DNA from: Tistlia sp040905785
Lineage (GTDB): Bacteria > Pseudomonadota > Alphaproteobacteria > Kiloniellales > DSM-21159
Assembly: GCF_040905785.1 (NCBI RefSeq)
Contig: NZ_JBBDQW010000088.1
Location: 1 to 64,000, forward strand
DNA: 64,000 nucleotides
Direction of reading: 5' to 3'
The position numbers and the translations under genes are program-made. Positions 7,823-16,965 of the stretch are shown here, piece by piece; position 1 is the first letter of the stretch, and the number at the start of each line of letters is the position of its first letter. The notes under the pieces were generated by a model that was not told the DNA's origin, ran no database searches, and was given only the letters and a program-made list of their open reading frames with translations.

Positions 7823-9943
7823 CTATCGCCACATCTGCCGCAGCCGGGCGCCGACGTCGACGCGCGGCGCCGCGGCGGGCAGCGGCACCTGGATCGGGCC
7901 CGAGGCGGCGCGGGGCCAGGCGGTGCGCTCGAAGAGGTCGAGCAGCTCGCGTGGGATGAAGCGGCTGCGCGAGGCGTAGACGTGGCGGTCGCCGCGGGCG
8001 CTCTGGCCGTGGGTGAAGAAGCGCTGCGGCACCATCAGCTCGAGCTCGTCGCGGGCCCGGGTCATGGCGACGTAGAGCAGGCGGCGCTCCTCCTCCAGCT
8101 CCGCCGTGGTGCCGGTCGCGAGGTCGGAAGGGATGCAGCCGTCGACCACGTTCAGCACGAAGACCGACTTCCATTCCTGGCCCTTGGCCGAATGGATCGT
8201 CGAGAGCACCAGGTAGTCCTCGTCGAGCAGCGGCACGCCGGCCTGGTCGCTGGTCGCGTCCGGCGGGTCCAGGGTCAGCTCGGTCAGGAAGCGCTCGCGC
8301 GAGGGATAGCCGCCGGCGATCTGCTCGAGCTGGATCAGGTCGGCGCGGCGCACCAGCGCGTCGTCGTGGATGCGGTCGAGGTGCGGCTCGTACCAGAGCC
8401 GCGCGCGCTCCAGGTCGAGCGGCCAGCGCGCGCTGGCGGGATCCAGCGCGGCGAGCGTCTCGACGAAAGCCGGCCAGTCGGCGCCGGCGCGCGGCGGCGC
8501 CGGGGCCTCGGCGAGCGCCGCCAGCGGATCGGCGGCCTCGGCCATCAGGTCGAGGACCCGCTGCGCCGAGGCCGGGCCGACGCCGGGCAGCAGCTGCATC
8601 AGCCGGAAGCCGGCGACCCGGTCGCGCGGGTTGCCGGCGAAGCGCAGCAGCGCCAGCAGGTCCTTGACGTGGGCGGCCTCCAGGAACTTCAGGCCGCCGA
8701 ACTTGACGAAGGGGATGTTGCGCCGGGTCAGCTCGATCTCGAGCGGGCCGCTGTGGTGGGAGGTGCGGAACAGCACGGCCTGCTGCTTCAGGCCGGTCCC
8801 GGCCTCGCGGTTCTCCAGGATCCGCTCGACCAGGTAGCGCGCCTGGGTCGCCTCGTCGCCGACCGCGACCAGGCGCGGCCGCGCCGTCGCGGCGCGCTCG
8901 GTCCAGAGGTCCTTGGTGAAGCGCTCGGCGGCCAGCGCGATGACGCCGTTGGCGGCGGCCAGGATCGGCTGCGTCGAGCGGTAGTTGCGCTCCAGCGTCA
9001 CGACCTCGGCCGGCGGGCTGAAGTGGCCGGGAAAGTCGAGGATGTTGCGCACGCTCGCGGCGCGGAAGGAATAGATCGACTGGGCGTCGTCGCCGACCAC
9101 GGTCAGGCCGCGCCCGTCAGGCTTCAGCGCCAGCACGATCGAGGCCTGGAGCCGGTTGGTGTCCTGGTACTCGTCGACCAGGACGTGGTCGAACAGGCCG
9201 CCGATCTCGGCGGCAAGCCCGGCATCGGCGACTGTCTGCGCCCAGCACAGCAGCAGGTCGTCGTAGTCCAGCACGTTCTGGCGCTGCTTGGCCTCGACGT
9301 AGCCGGCGAACAGCCGGCGCAGCGCATCGGCCCAGTCGGCACACCAGGGGAAGGCCTCCTGCAGCACCGTCTCGAGCGGCAGCTCGGCGTTGACGCAGCG
9401 CGAGTAGATCGCGAGGCAGGTGCCCTTGGTCGGGAAACGCCGGTCGGTCTTCGAGAAGCCGAGCTCGTGGCGCACCAGGTTCATCAGGTCGGCCGAATCC
9501 TCGCGGTCGTGGATCGTGAAGCCGGGATCGAGGCCGATCTGCCCGGCATAGTCGCGCAGCAGCCGCGCGCCGACGCCGTGGAAGGTCCCGGCCCAGCTCA
9601 GGCCGCCGGCCAGCACGCCCGCCTTTTCGCCGAGCGCCTGGCGGGCGATGCGCTCGACGCGCCGGATCATGTCGGCGGCGGCGCGCCGCGAGAAGGTCAT
9701 CAGCAGGAGGCGGCGCGGGTCGGCGCCCTCGACGATCAGGTGCGCGACCCGGTGCGCCAGGGTGCTGGTCTTGCCCGAGCCGGCCCCGGCGATGACCAGC
9801 AGCGGCCGCGCCACGCCGGGCGCGCCCACGGCGTACTCGGCCGCGCGGCGCTGCTCCGGGTTGAGGCTGTCGAGATAGGCGGCGGGCGTAGGGCTGGGCA
9901 TGGGGAGGCGCGACTCGGGTGGCTGGGCCACCCACTGGATCAC
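7823..9943 (-). CDS. UvrD/Rep-family ATP-dependent DNA helicase
   Basis: A 706-residue superfamily 1A 3'-5' helicase. All motifs are present in order: Walker A VIAGAGSGKTSTL, Ia TFSRRAAADM, II LVDEYQDTN, III VVGDDAQSIYSFRAA, IV NYRSTQPIL, V STIHSAKGQEWKSVFV, VI RRLLYVAMTRARDEL. Such enzymes unwind DNA in repair and replication restart. The length is shorter than E. coli UvrD, with a short C-terminal tail. Start is GTG at 9943 behind AAAGGGGA. The next gene upstream on the same strand is cysteine synthase, 90 bases away. Confidence 0.93.
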   Translation of the reverse strand: MIQWVAQPPESRLPMPSPTPAAYLDSLNPEQRRAAEYAVGAPGVARPLLVIAGAGSGKTSTLAHRVAHLIVEGADPRRLLLMTFSRRAAADMIRRVERIARQALGEKAGVLAGGLSWAGTFHGVGARLLRDYAGQIGLDPGFTIHDREDSADLMNLVRHELGFSKTDRRFPTKGTCLAIYSRCVNAELPLETVLQEAFPWCADWADALRRLFAGYVEAKQRQNVLDYDDLLLCWAQTVADAGLAAEIGGLFDHVLVDEYQDTNRLQASIVLALKPDGRGLTVVGDDAQSIYSFRAASVRNILDFPGHFSPPAEVVTLERNYRSTQPILAAANGVIALAAERFTKDLWTERAATARPRLVAVGDEATQARYLVERILENREAGTGLKQQAVLFRTSHHSGPLEIELTRRNIPFVKFGGLKFLEAAHVKDLLALLRFAGNPRDRVAGFRLMQLLPGVGPASAQRVLDLMAEAADPLAALAEAPAPPRAGADWPAFVETLAALDPASARWPLDLERARLWYEPHLDRIHDDALVRRADLIQLEQIAGGYPSRERFLTELTLDPPDATSDQAGVPLLDEDYLVLSTIHSAKGQEWKSVFVLNVVDGCIPSDLATGTTAELEEERRLLYVAMTRARDELELMVPQRFFTHGQSARGDRHVYASRSRFIPRELLDLFERTAWPRAASGPIQVPLPAAAPRVDVGARLRQMWR

Positions 9944-10033
9944 GGTCCCCTTTCGTTCGCAACGACGGCGGCCCCGCCCGGCCGGCCTCCGCGTCGTCCC
10001 GAGGCGGTCGAGGCGGGTGCGAGGCGGCCCCCG

Positions 10034-11113
10034 CTACGCCATGTGGAAGCCCGGGGTCGAGAGCGACAGCGCCTTCTCCTCCTCGGTCATCTCCTCGGCC
10101 ACGCCCTCGAAGAGCGGCGAGGAGAGGTAGCGCTCGCCGGTGTCGGGCAGCATGCAGAGGATCACGGATCCCGGCTCCGCCTTCTCGGCGATCTGCATCG
10201 CGACCGCGAAGGTGCCGCCGCCCGACACGCCGGTCAGGATGCCCTCCTGCTGGGCGAGCTTCCTCGACCACTCCATGGCGACTGGGCCCGACACCGGAAT
10301 CAGCTCGTCGTAGTAGCGCTCGTCGATAGCCTCCTGCAGGACCAGCGGGATGAAATCGGGGGTCCAGCCCTGGATCGGGTGCGGCTCGAAGGCCGGGTGG
10401 CTGGCCGCTGCCGAGCCGTCGGCGGTGCGCTCCTGGGCCGTGCCGCTGGAGAGCAGCGCGGCGTTGGCCGGCTCGCTCAGCACGATCTTCGTGTCCGGGC
10501 GCTCGCGGCGCAGGACCCGCCCGACACCGGTCATGGTGCCGCCGGTGCCGTAGCCGGTGACCCAGTAGTCGAGGCGGTCGCCGGCGAAGTCCGCGAGGAT
10601 CTCGCGCGCCGTCGTGTTCTCGTGGATCGTCGCGTTGTCGCGGGTCTCGAACTGGCGGGCCAGGAACCAGCCGTTCGCCTCGGCCAGTTCCCTGGCCTTC
10701 TGGTACATGCCGAAGCCCTTGGCGGCGCGCGGCGTCAGCACGACCTTGGCGCCGAGGAAGCGCATCAGCTTGCGGCGCTCGATCGAGAAGCTGTCGGCCA
10801 TGGTCACGACCAGCGGGTAGCCCTTGGCGGCGCAGACCATGGCGAGGCCGATGCCGGTGTTGCCGCTCGTCGCCTCGATCACCGTCTGGCCCGGCTTCAG
10901 CTCGCCCCGGCGCTCGGCCTCCTCGATGATCGAGATCGCCAGGCGGTCCTTGACCGAGGCGGCGGGGTTGAAGAACTCCGCCTTGACGTAGAGGCGCACA
11001 CCTTCGGGCGCCAGGCGGTTGACCCGGATCGCCGGCGTGTCGCCGATGGTGTCGACGATCGACTCGTAGAGCCGGCCCCGTCCCTCGGTCCGTCGCGTGC
11101 TGTCGCTGCTCAT
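10034..11113 (-). CDS. Cysteine synthase family protein (PLP-dependent)
   Basis: A 359-residue fold-type II PLP enzyme that makes cysteine from O-acetylserine and sulfide. The PLP lysine lies in NPAASVKDR, the substrate loop is EATSGNTGIGLA, the phosphate cup is GYGTGGTMTGVG, and the C-terminus has ILTGVSGGGTFAVA. It is longer than typical CysK (about 310-320 residues), with an insertion around ERTADGSAAASHPAF and a C-terminal tail after the usual end. Start ATG at 11113 has AAAGGGA upstream. It could be a specialised O-acetylserine or phosphoserine sulfhydrylase; no serine acetyltransferase adjoins it. Confidence 0.9.
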   Translation of the reverse strand: MSSDSTRRTEGRGRLYESIVDTIGDTPAIRVNRLAPEGVRLYVKAEFFNPAASVKDRLAISIIEEAERRGELKPGQTVIEATSGNTGIGLAMVCAAKGYPLVVTMADSFSIERRKLMRFLGAKVVLTPRAAKGFGMYQKARELAEANGWFLARQFETRDNATIHENTTAREILADFAGDRLDYWVTGYGTGGTMTGVGRVLRRERPDTKIVLSEPANAALLSSGTAQERTADGSAAASHPAFEPHPIQGWTPDFIPLVLQEAIDERYYDELIPVSGPVAMEWSRKLAQQEGILTGVSGGGTFAVAMQIAEKAEPGSVILCMLPDTGERYLSSPLFEGVAEEMTEEEKALSLSTPGFHMA

Positions 11114-11221
11114 GGCTGATCCCTTTCCTTGGCCGGTCTGCCGGGGGAGTCCAGCGGATCGCGCGCCGCTGGTCACGCGATAATTTGGCAAGGCACTTCC
11201 GACCCGCAGGCTGCGCCTGCC

Positions 11222-12427
11222 TCAGTCGGCGCCGGCCGCCGCCGCCAGGACGCGGGCGCCGATCACCAGGTCGTCGTGCGCCGTGTCCTCCTCGAAGGAG
11301 TGGCTGATGCCGCGCTTCGACGGCACGAAGAGCATGCCGGCCGGCATCAGTCGGGAGACATTGGCGGCGTCGTGCAGGGCGCCCGAGGGCATGCGCCGCC
11401 ACAGGCCGGGCGCCTCGGCCTTCGCCCCCGCCTCGATGCGCGCGGCCAGCGCCGGGGCCATCCGCGCCGGCTCGATCGCGGCGTAGGCCGAGCGCGTGCA
11501 CTCGAGGCCGCGCGCGCCGGCGACCTCCTCGGCGGTGGCGCGAATCACCGCCTCCATGCGGTCGAGCCGCGCCGTCTCGCCGTCGCGCCACTGCATCGTG
11601 AAGTCGACGCGCCCCGGCACGATCGAGGAGGCGTTGGGATGCAGCGCGACGTGGCCGATGGTCCAGACCGTCGCCGGGGTGACGATGGGCGCCAGGCGGG
11701 CATTGACCAGGGTCGTGAAGTCGGCGAGGCCCTGGAAGGCGTCGCGGCGCAGGCGCATGGGGGTGGTGCCGGCGTGGTTCTGCTGCCCGGTCAGGCGGTA
11801 GCGCTCGCTGCGGATGCCGACGATATCCTCGACGACGCCGATCTTCTCGCCTGCGCTGTCAAGCACCGGGCCCTGCTCGATGTGGGCCTCGATGAAGGCG
11901 TCGAAGCGCCTGGCCGGCAGGAAGTCGGCGCCGGCGAGGTCGGCCATGGTGCGGCGCGCCTCGGCGAAGCTGACGCCCTCGTGGTCGGTCATCCGGTCGG
12001 CCTCCTCGAGCGGCATCAGTCCCGACCAGATGCGGCTGCCGGTCAGGGTCGTGAAGCGCCCCTCCTCGTCCTGGAAGGAGACCGCCGCCACCGGCGGGCC
12101 GCCGCACTCGAGGCTGGCGCGGGCGACCTCCAGGCCGGCGAGCACGCCGTAGGCGCCGTCGAGCCAGCCGCCTTCCGGCTGGCTGTCCGAGTGCGAGCCG
12201 ATGAGCAGGCAGGGCGCCGCGCCCGGCGGCAGGCCGAAAAGGTTGCCGACGGGGTCGAAGACCGGCTCGAGGCCGGCCTCGGCCATGCGCCCGGCGAGCC
12301 AGCGGCGCGCCGCGATGTCGGCCTCGGAATAGGCGGGCCGGACGACGCCGCTGCCGCAGCGGCCGAAGGAACGCAGGGTCTCCAGATCCTCGAGCAGGCG
12401 TTCGGGTCGGATCGCGATCTCGGTCAT
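11222..12427 (-). CDS. M20 zinc hydrolase, hydantoinase/carbamoylase family
   Basis: A 401-residue metallopeptidase-like amidohydrolase of the group holding N-carbamoyl-L-amino-acid hydrolase and allantoate amidohydrolase. Metal-site motifs are GSHSDSQPEGGWLDGAYG, FQDEEGRF, EAHIEQGPVL and the late GISHSFEED; the dimerisation-lid motif NHAGTTPM and PSGALHDA are also present. The reaction is hydrolysis of a C-N bond of a ureido or carbamoyl compound. It could connect to the ureidoglycolate lyase gene at 1720, but 9 kb separates them. Just past its stop is a hairpin of GCAGGC and GCCTGC (11206-11220). Confidence 0.88.
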   Translation of the reverse strand: MTEIAIRPERLLEDLETLRSFGRCGSGVVRPAYSEADIAARRWLAGRMAEAGLEPVFDPVGNLFGLPPGAAPCLLIGSHSDSQPEGGWLDGAYGVLAGLEVARASLECGGPPVAAVSFQDEEGRFTTLTGSRIWSGLMPLEEADRMTDHEGVSFAEARRTMADLAGADFLPARRFDAFIEAHIEQGPVLDSAGEKIGVVEDIVGIRSERYRLTGQQNHAGTTPMRLRRDAFQGLADFTTLVNARLAPIVTPATVWTIGHVALHPNASSIVPGRVDFTMQWRDGETARLDRMEAVIRATAEEVAGARGLECTRSAYAAIEPARMAPALAARIEAGAKAEAPGLWRRMPSGALHDAANVSRLMPAGMLFVPSKRGISHSFEEDTAHDDLVIGARVLAAAAGAD

Positions 12428-12540
12428 GGTGGGACCTTCCGGTATGTCTTCAAAACAGGGCGCACTTCCTCAATGGCCTGTCGCCAGGGCGCCTGGCAAC
12501 CCGTAAGCTCGCCGGAAAACCTGCCACAGGGGAGATGCGC

Positions 12541-13353
12541 ATGCCGGACCTGGGCAACCGCGAGTCGATCTATCAGCCGGAACAGCCCGACCTGAAGTTC
12601 CCGATCAGGCGGGAATTCGCGACCGCCGCTGAGGAGCGGCAGTACCGCAAGGAGCGCCTGGTCGGCGCCTGCCGCGCCTTCGCCGAGGCCGGCCTGGACT
12701 ACGGCTTCGCCGGCCATCTGACGATCCGGGACCCGGAGCGCCCGGAGCTCTACTGGACCAATCCGATGGCCGTGCACTTCCGGCAGGTCCGGCTGTCGAA
12801 CCTGATCCTGGTGGATCACGAGGGGCAGGTCGTCGAGGGCGACTACGCCGTCAACCGTGCCGGCTTCGTGCTCCACGCCGCGGTCCACGAGGCGCATCCC
12901 GACATCCTGGCGATGTGCCACGCCCACTCGCTCTACGGCACCGCGTTCGCCTCGCTGGGCCGGCCGCTCGAGCCGATCACGCAGGACGCCTGCGCCTTCT
13001 TCGAGGACCACGTGGTGATCCGCGATGAGGCCGGCGCCGTCGCGGTCGAGGCCCCGGCCGGGCCCAGCGTCGCGGCCTCCTTCAAGGGGGTGAAGGCGGC
13101 GATCCACCAGAACCACGGGCTGCTGACGGCGAGCCGCCACTCGATCGAATCCGCGGCCTTCTGGTTCATGGCGCTGGAGCGCTGCTGCCGGCAGCAGCTG
13201 ATGGTCGAAGCCTCTGGCCACGCGCCGATCCTCATTTCGCCCGAGCGCGCCCGTTACAGCCGCGAGCACGTCGGCAGCGAGTACATCGGCTGGCTGCACT
13301 TCCAGCCGGTCTACGAGCAGCTCGCGGCCAGCCAGCCCGATATGTTCCAGTAG
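12541..13353 (+). CDS. Class II aldolase/adducin family protein
   Basis: A 270-residue cytosolic protein with the class II aldolase/adducin fold, related to L-fuculose-phosphate aldolase. Seen: DYGFAGHLTIRDPE, the metal-binding CHAHS segment (His-x-His), the AIHQNHGLL segment carrying a further His, and the C-terminal FQPVYEQL. Zinc-dependent members cleave or epimerise sugar phosphates, but many bacterial homologues of this length have no known reaction. I chose the second ATG (12541) because AGGGGAG sits six bases before it; the ATG at 12535 is too close to that site. Divergent from the carbamoylase gene. Confidence 0.87.
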   Translation: MPDLGNRESIYQPEQPDLKFPIRREFATAAEERQYRKERLVGACRAFAEAGLDYGFAGHLTIRDPERPELYWTNPMAVHFRQVRLSNLILVDHEGQVVEGDYAVNRAGFVLHAAVHEAHPDILAMCHAHSLYGTAFASLGRPLEPITQDACAFFEDHVVIRDEAGAVAVEAPAGPSVAASFKGVKAAIHQNHGLLTASRHSIESAAFWFMALERCCRQQLMVEASGHAPILISPERARYSREHVGSEYIGWLHFQPVYEQLAASQPDMFQ

Positions 13354-13474
13354 CGCCCCGCCTCGCCCGCGCTACCCTTCGCCCCGGCGAGGGGCTAGGA
13401 TTGCGGGCGGTCGGCGGGACGTAGGCCGCCGCCTGGCCGGGCCGGCGGCGCGCAGTGCTTTGGAGGGGCTGCAA

Positions 13475-14587
13475 GTGGATCGCGAGGGGGCGTACGATTT
13501 CGGGCGTGACGGCGTCGCGGGGGCCGAACCCGGGAAAAGCCTCGCCGCCCGCGCTCTGGAGAGCGAGGAACGGCTGCAGCTCGCGCTCGAAGCCGGGCGC
13601 ATGGGCACCTGGGAATGGGAGGTCGCGACCAGCCGGGTGGTCTGGTCGGCGGGCCTCGAGGAAATACACGGCCTCGCTACCGGCAGCTTCGCCGGGACCT
13701 TCGAGGCCTTCCAGGAAGACATCCATCCGGAGGACCGCGAGCGGGTCCTGCGCACCATCTCCGGCACCGTCGAGCGGGGCGACGACCACCACATCGAGTA
13801 TCGCATCCTCCTGCCCGACGGCAGCCTCCGCTGGGTCGAGGGCCGCGGCCGGCTGTTCCGCGACGAGGCCGGCGCGCCCGCACGCATGATCGGTGTCTGC
13901 CTGGACGTCACGGAGCGCAAGGAGAACGAGCAGCGCCGGGCCCTGCTGCTCGACGAGTTCAGCCACCGCATCAAGAACATCATGGCGATCGTCCAGTCGA
14001 TCGCCGGCCTGACCCTGCGCGAGACGCCCGAGCCGGAGGCCTTCAAGCGGGCCTTCCAGTCGCGGCTGGCGGCCCTCGACACCGCCCATTCGCTGCTGAC
14101 CCGGCAGCAGTGGCGGGGCGCCTGCCTGACCGACCTCGTCGCCGGCACGCTGGCGCCCTTCGGCGGCGGCGGCCGGCAGGAGGCGATCCGCTTCCAGGGG
14201 CCGCCGCTCCTGGTCGAGGCGAGCGCCGCGGTGACCCTCTGCCTGGTGCTGCACGAGCTGGCGACCAACGCCGTCAAGTACGGCGCCCTTTCGGTGCCGG
14301 ACGGCAGGATCGAGATTTCCTGGGACGGCGCGGCCGGAGACGGCGTCGCGGGGGAAGGCGCCGGGTCGGGCGCCGGGTCGGGCGCCGGGCCGGGCGTCGA
14401 GCTGGCCTGGATCGAGCGCGGCGGCCCGGCCGTCGAGGCGCCCGAGGCCGACGGCTTCGGCACGCGCCTGTTCTCGATCGCCGCCGCCCAGCTCGGCGGC
14501 GACGCCAGCGTGCGCTACGAAAGCGAGGGCGTCGAGGTGCGCCTGCGCTTCCCGCTGTCCCGGGCGGAGCGGCAGGCGCCGGCCTAG
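13475..14587 (+). CDS. Soluble PAS-HWE sensor histidine kinase
   Basis: A 370-residue sensor kinase with no membrane segment. A PAS/PAC domain (about 30-150, with GTWEWEVATSRVVWSAG and LDVTERKE) precedes an HWE-type kinase core: phospho-acceptor His in DEFSHRIKNIMAIVQS, N-box HELATNAVKYGALS, WIERGGP carrying the family W-x-E motif, and GFGTRLFSIAAAQLGG. Alphaproteobacterial HWE kinases often feed the general stress response or light sensing. There is no partner response regulator in the window, so it is an orphan. GTG at 13475 follows GGAGGGG. A Gly/Ala/Ser repeat (14356-14395) lies inside the ATP domain. Confidence 0.9.
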   Translation: MDREGAYDFGRDGVAGAEPGKSLAARALESEERLQLALEAGRMGTWEWEVATSRVVWSAGLEEIHGLATGSFAGTFEAFQEDIHPEDRERVLRTISGTVERGDDHHIEYRILLPDGSLRWVEGRGRLFRDEAGAPARMIGVCLDVTERKENEQRRALLLDEFSHRIKNIMAIVQSIAGLTLRETPEPEAFKRAFQSRLAALDTAHSLLTRQQWRGACLTDLVAGTLAPFGGGGRQEAIRFQGPPLLVEASAAVTLCLVLHELATNAVKYGALSVPDGRIEISWDGAAGDGVAGEGAGSGAGSGAGPGVELAWIERGGPAVEAPEADGFGTRLFSIAAAQLGGDASVRYESEGVEVRLRFPLSRAERQAPA

Positions 14588-14667
14588 CCTGACCAGCCGT
14601 GACCTCAGCCCATCCAGGTCGCCGGCCCCTCCTCGCCGTAGGCCAGCTGCCTCGCTGGCGGCGCCCC

Positions 14668-16785
14668 CTATAGCGGCGGCCCCGCCATCTGACTCGGCAG
14701 CCAGGCGATGACCTCCGGGTAGAGGTAGATGAAGACGTTGAACAGCAGGATGATCGCGATGAAGGGCAGCACGCCGAGCGCGATCTCGCGCAGCGGCACG
14801 TTGCCGCTCATGCCGCGCAGCACGAACAGGATGATGCCGACCGGCGGCGTGACCAGGCCGACCTCGATCATCAGCACCAGAAAGACCGCGAACCAGATCG
14901 GGTCGAAGCCGAGCGCGATCACGATCGGGTAGGCGACCGGCAGGGTCATCAGCATCATCGAGATCGACTCGATGAACATGCCGAGCACGATGTAGATCAG
15001 GGCGATCATGGCCATGACCATCCAGGGCGCCAGCTCGGCGTCCTGGATCACCTGGACCAGCGAGCGCGGCAGGCGCAGGTAGTCGAAGACCCAGCTGAAG
15101 ATCGCCGCCCCGACCACGATCAGCAGCAGGAAGGAAGTGATCCGCACGGTCTCCATCGCCGTGTCGCGCATGATCTGCCAGCTCATCGTGCCGCGCAGGA
15201 CGCAGAGCAGGAAGGCGAGCGCGGCGCCGACGCCGCCCGCCTCGCTGGGCGTCGCCACGCCGGCGTAGAGCGAGCCCAGCACGCCGACGATGACCAGGAA
15301 GAAGGGGAAGGTGCCCTTGGAGGCGCTGAGCTTCTCGCGCCAGCTGTAGGAGTCGCCGGCCGGGGCGGAGCCGGGCACGCTGCGGGTCCAGATGAAGACG
15401 CCCAGCATGAAGGCCACGGTCAGGATCAGGCCGGGCACGATGCCGGCGATGAACAGCACGTTGACGGGAGCGCCGACGGTCGTGCCGTAGATGATCATGG
15501 CGATGCTCGGCGGGATCATGATGCCGAGGGTGGCGCCGGCCGCGACGACACCGTAGGTCAGGCGGGCGCTGTAGCCGCGGCGCACCATCTCAGGGCAGGC
15601 GACCTTGCCCATCGCCGCCGCGGTCGCCAGGCTGGAGCCGGAGACCGCGGCGAAGATCGTCGAGGCGCTGACGCTGGCGTAGGCGATGCCGCCGGGCACG
15701 CGGCCGAACCAGCGCATCAGAGCATCGAACATCTCGTTGGTGACGCCGCTGCGCATCAGCAGGCCGCTCATCAGGATGAACATCGGCACCGCGGTGAGCG
15801 TAAAGGTGTTGACGCTGTTCCACGAGCGCTCGGCGAGCAGCGAGAGCTGCGGCAGCGGCAGCAGGAAGTAGACGCCGAGCAGGCCGGCGAGGCCGAGGGC
15901 CAGTGCTACCGGCACGCCGATCAGCAGCAGCAGCAGCAGGCTGCCGACCAGCAGCAGTCCGACCGGCAGCAGCGGCAGGCCGCGCGCCGCCCAGTAGGCG
16001 AGGGCCAGGGCGGCAAGCAGCCCACCGGCCGCCAGCGCGACCCGCGGGCCGCTCCAGGCCAGTGCGGCCGCCAGGAAGACGGCGGCGATCGCCAGGCTGC
16101 CCCAGTCCAGTCGGGTGCCCGGGATCTTGGCCGGCACCGGCCCCAGCAGGCACAGCAGGGCGACGAGGCCCGCGAACAGCAGCGGCACGACCCAGCGCCG
16201 GAAGGCCGAGGCGGGCGGTCGGCGCAGGAAGAGGTCCGCAAGGATCGCCAGGACGAAGGCGAGATAGCCGAGCGAGACCGGCAGCTCCGGGATCCACTGG
16301 GGCGTGGCGAGCAGACCCCAGTCACGGGTGTCGTGGACCAGCTCCTGGTAGTTGAAGGCGACCATCTGCCAGGCCGCGAAGAGCAGGAAGAACAGGCCGA
16401 TCCAGAGCGCGACCAGCTCGAGGAAGCCGCGCCGACCGGCCGGCAGCCAGCCGAGCAGCAGCTCGACCCGGACGTGCGCGCGCGCCTTCTGGGCGAGCGC
16501 GAGCCCCGCGAAGGTCATCCCGACCAGCAGGTAGGTCGCGATCTCCGTGCCCCAGTAGGTCGGCTCGTTGAGGACGTAGCGGGCGAAGATCTCGAAACAG
16601 ACGATCGCGGTCATCGCCACCAGGCCGAGCGCGGCGGCCCAGCCCGTCGCGTCGGTGACGCCGTCGATCGCCCGGATCAGGACGAAGCCGGCGCGCTGCT
16701 CCGGGAGCGCCGGCGCGCCCTCCACTATTGGCCCGAGAATGACAGCCTCCTCCTCAGCGCAGCCGCACCGGCCTGCAGGATACAA
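14668..16785 (-). CDS. TRAP transporter permease, fused small (DctQ) and large (DctM) subunits
   Basis: An inner-membrane protein of about 690-705 residues. The N-terminal part is DctQ-like (four segments, with EIFARYVLNEPTYWGTEIATY). A membrane linker follows, then a DctM domain with FTLTAVPMFILMSGLL, SSLATAAAMGKVACPEM, GIMIPPSIAMIIYG and LVTPPVGIILFVLRG. It couples sodium influx to uptake of an organic acid delivered by the divergent binding protein at 16966. The start is uncertain: TTG at 16785 is the longest but lacks a ribosome site, GAGGAGGAGG (16746-16755) points at an ATT codon at 16740, and GTG at 16725 is too far from it. A LacI-type palindrome lies 20 bases upstream. Confidence 0.9.
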   Translation of the reverse strand: MYPAGRCGCAEEEAVILGPIVEGAPALPEQRAGFVLIRAIDGVTDATGWAAALGLVAMTAIVCFEIFARYVLNEPTYWGTEIATYLLVGMTFAGLALAQKARAHVRVELLLGWLPAGRRGFLELVALWIGLFFLLFAAWQMVAFNYQELVHDTRDWGLLATPQWIPELPVSLGYLAFVLAILADLFLRRPPASAFRRWVVPLLFAGLVALLCLLGPVPAKIPGTRLDWGSLAIAAVFLAAALAWSGPRVALAAGGLLAALALAYWAARGLPLLPVGLLLVGSLLLLLLIGVPVALALGLAGLLGVYFLLPLPQLSLLAERSWNSVNTFTLTAVPMFILMSGLLMRSGVTNEMFDALMRWFGRVPGGIAYASVSASTIFAAVSGSSLATAAAMGKVACPEMVRRGYSARLTYGVVAAGATLGIMIPPSIAMIIYGTTVGAPVNVLFIAGIVPGLILTVAFMLGVFIWTRSVPGSAPAGDSYSWREKLSASKGTFPFFLVIVGVLGSLYAGVATPSEAGGVGAALAFLLCVLRGTMSWQIMRDTAMETVRITSFLLLIVVGAAIFSWVFDYLRLPRSLVQVIQDAELAPWMVMAMIALIYIVLGMFIESISMMLMTLPVAYPIVIALGFDPIWFAVFLVLMIEVGLVTPPVGIILFVLRGMSGNVPLREIALGVLPFIAIILLFNVFIYLYPEVIAWLPSQMAGPPL

Positions 16786-16804
16786 GCCTGTCCGTCGGTG
16801 TGGA

Positions 16805-16818
16805 TTTTAGCGCTAACA
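16805..16818. promoter_or_regulatory. LacI-type operator, site A
   Basis: TTTTAGCGCTAACA contains the perfect 10-bp palindrome TTAGCGCTAA (16807-16816). It sits between the divergent TRAP permease and TRAP binding-protein genes and matches the other three sites (22997, 27401, 28581) in the core TA-R-CG-M-T-M-ACA. This spacing and symmetry are typical of LacI-family operators. The regulator at 27457 is the likely protein; that is inference. Confidence 0.72.
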
Positions 16819-16965
16819 TAGGCGTGCAGCGACATCAATCGACTGATAGGATTGTATGATCGGAACGGCCTCACGGGGGTGCACCCGCGGAGCAGCGTCC
16901 GTCGCCCCGCTCATGGAGCGGGTCCCATCGGAAACAGAAGCCGACAATCGAACGAGGAGGAAACG

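Noticed and set aside
7982..11119. A plus-strand open frame of over 1000 codons
   Set aside because: It is antisense to the helicase and cysteine synthase genes, which have full motif sets. Its translation is low-complexity Gly/Arg/Ala/Gln, typical of a GC-rich shadow frame.
11206..11220. GCAGGC/GCCTGC hairpin after the carbamoylase gene as a terminator
   Set aside because: The stem is only 6 bp with a 3-base loop and no T-run, so it is mentioned only in the gene entry.
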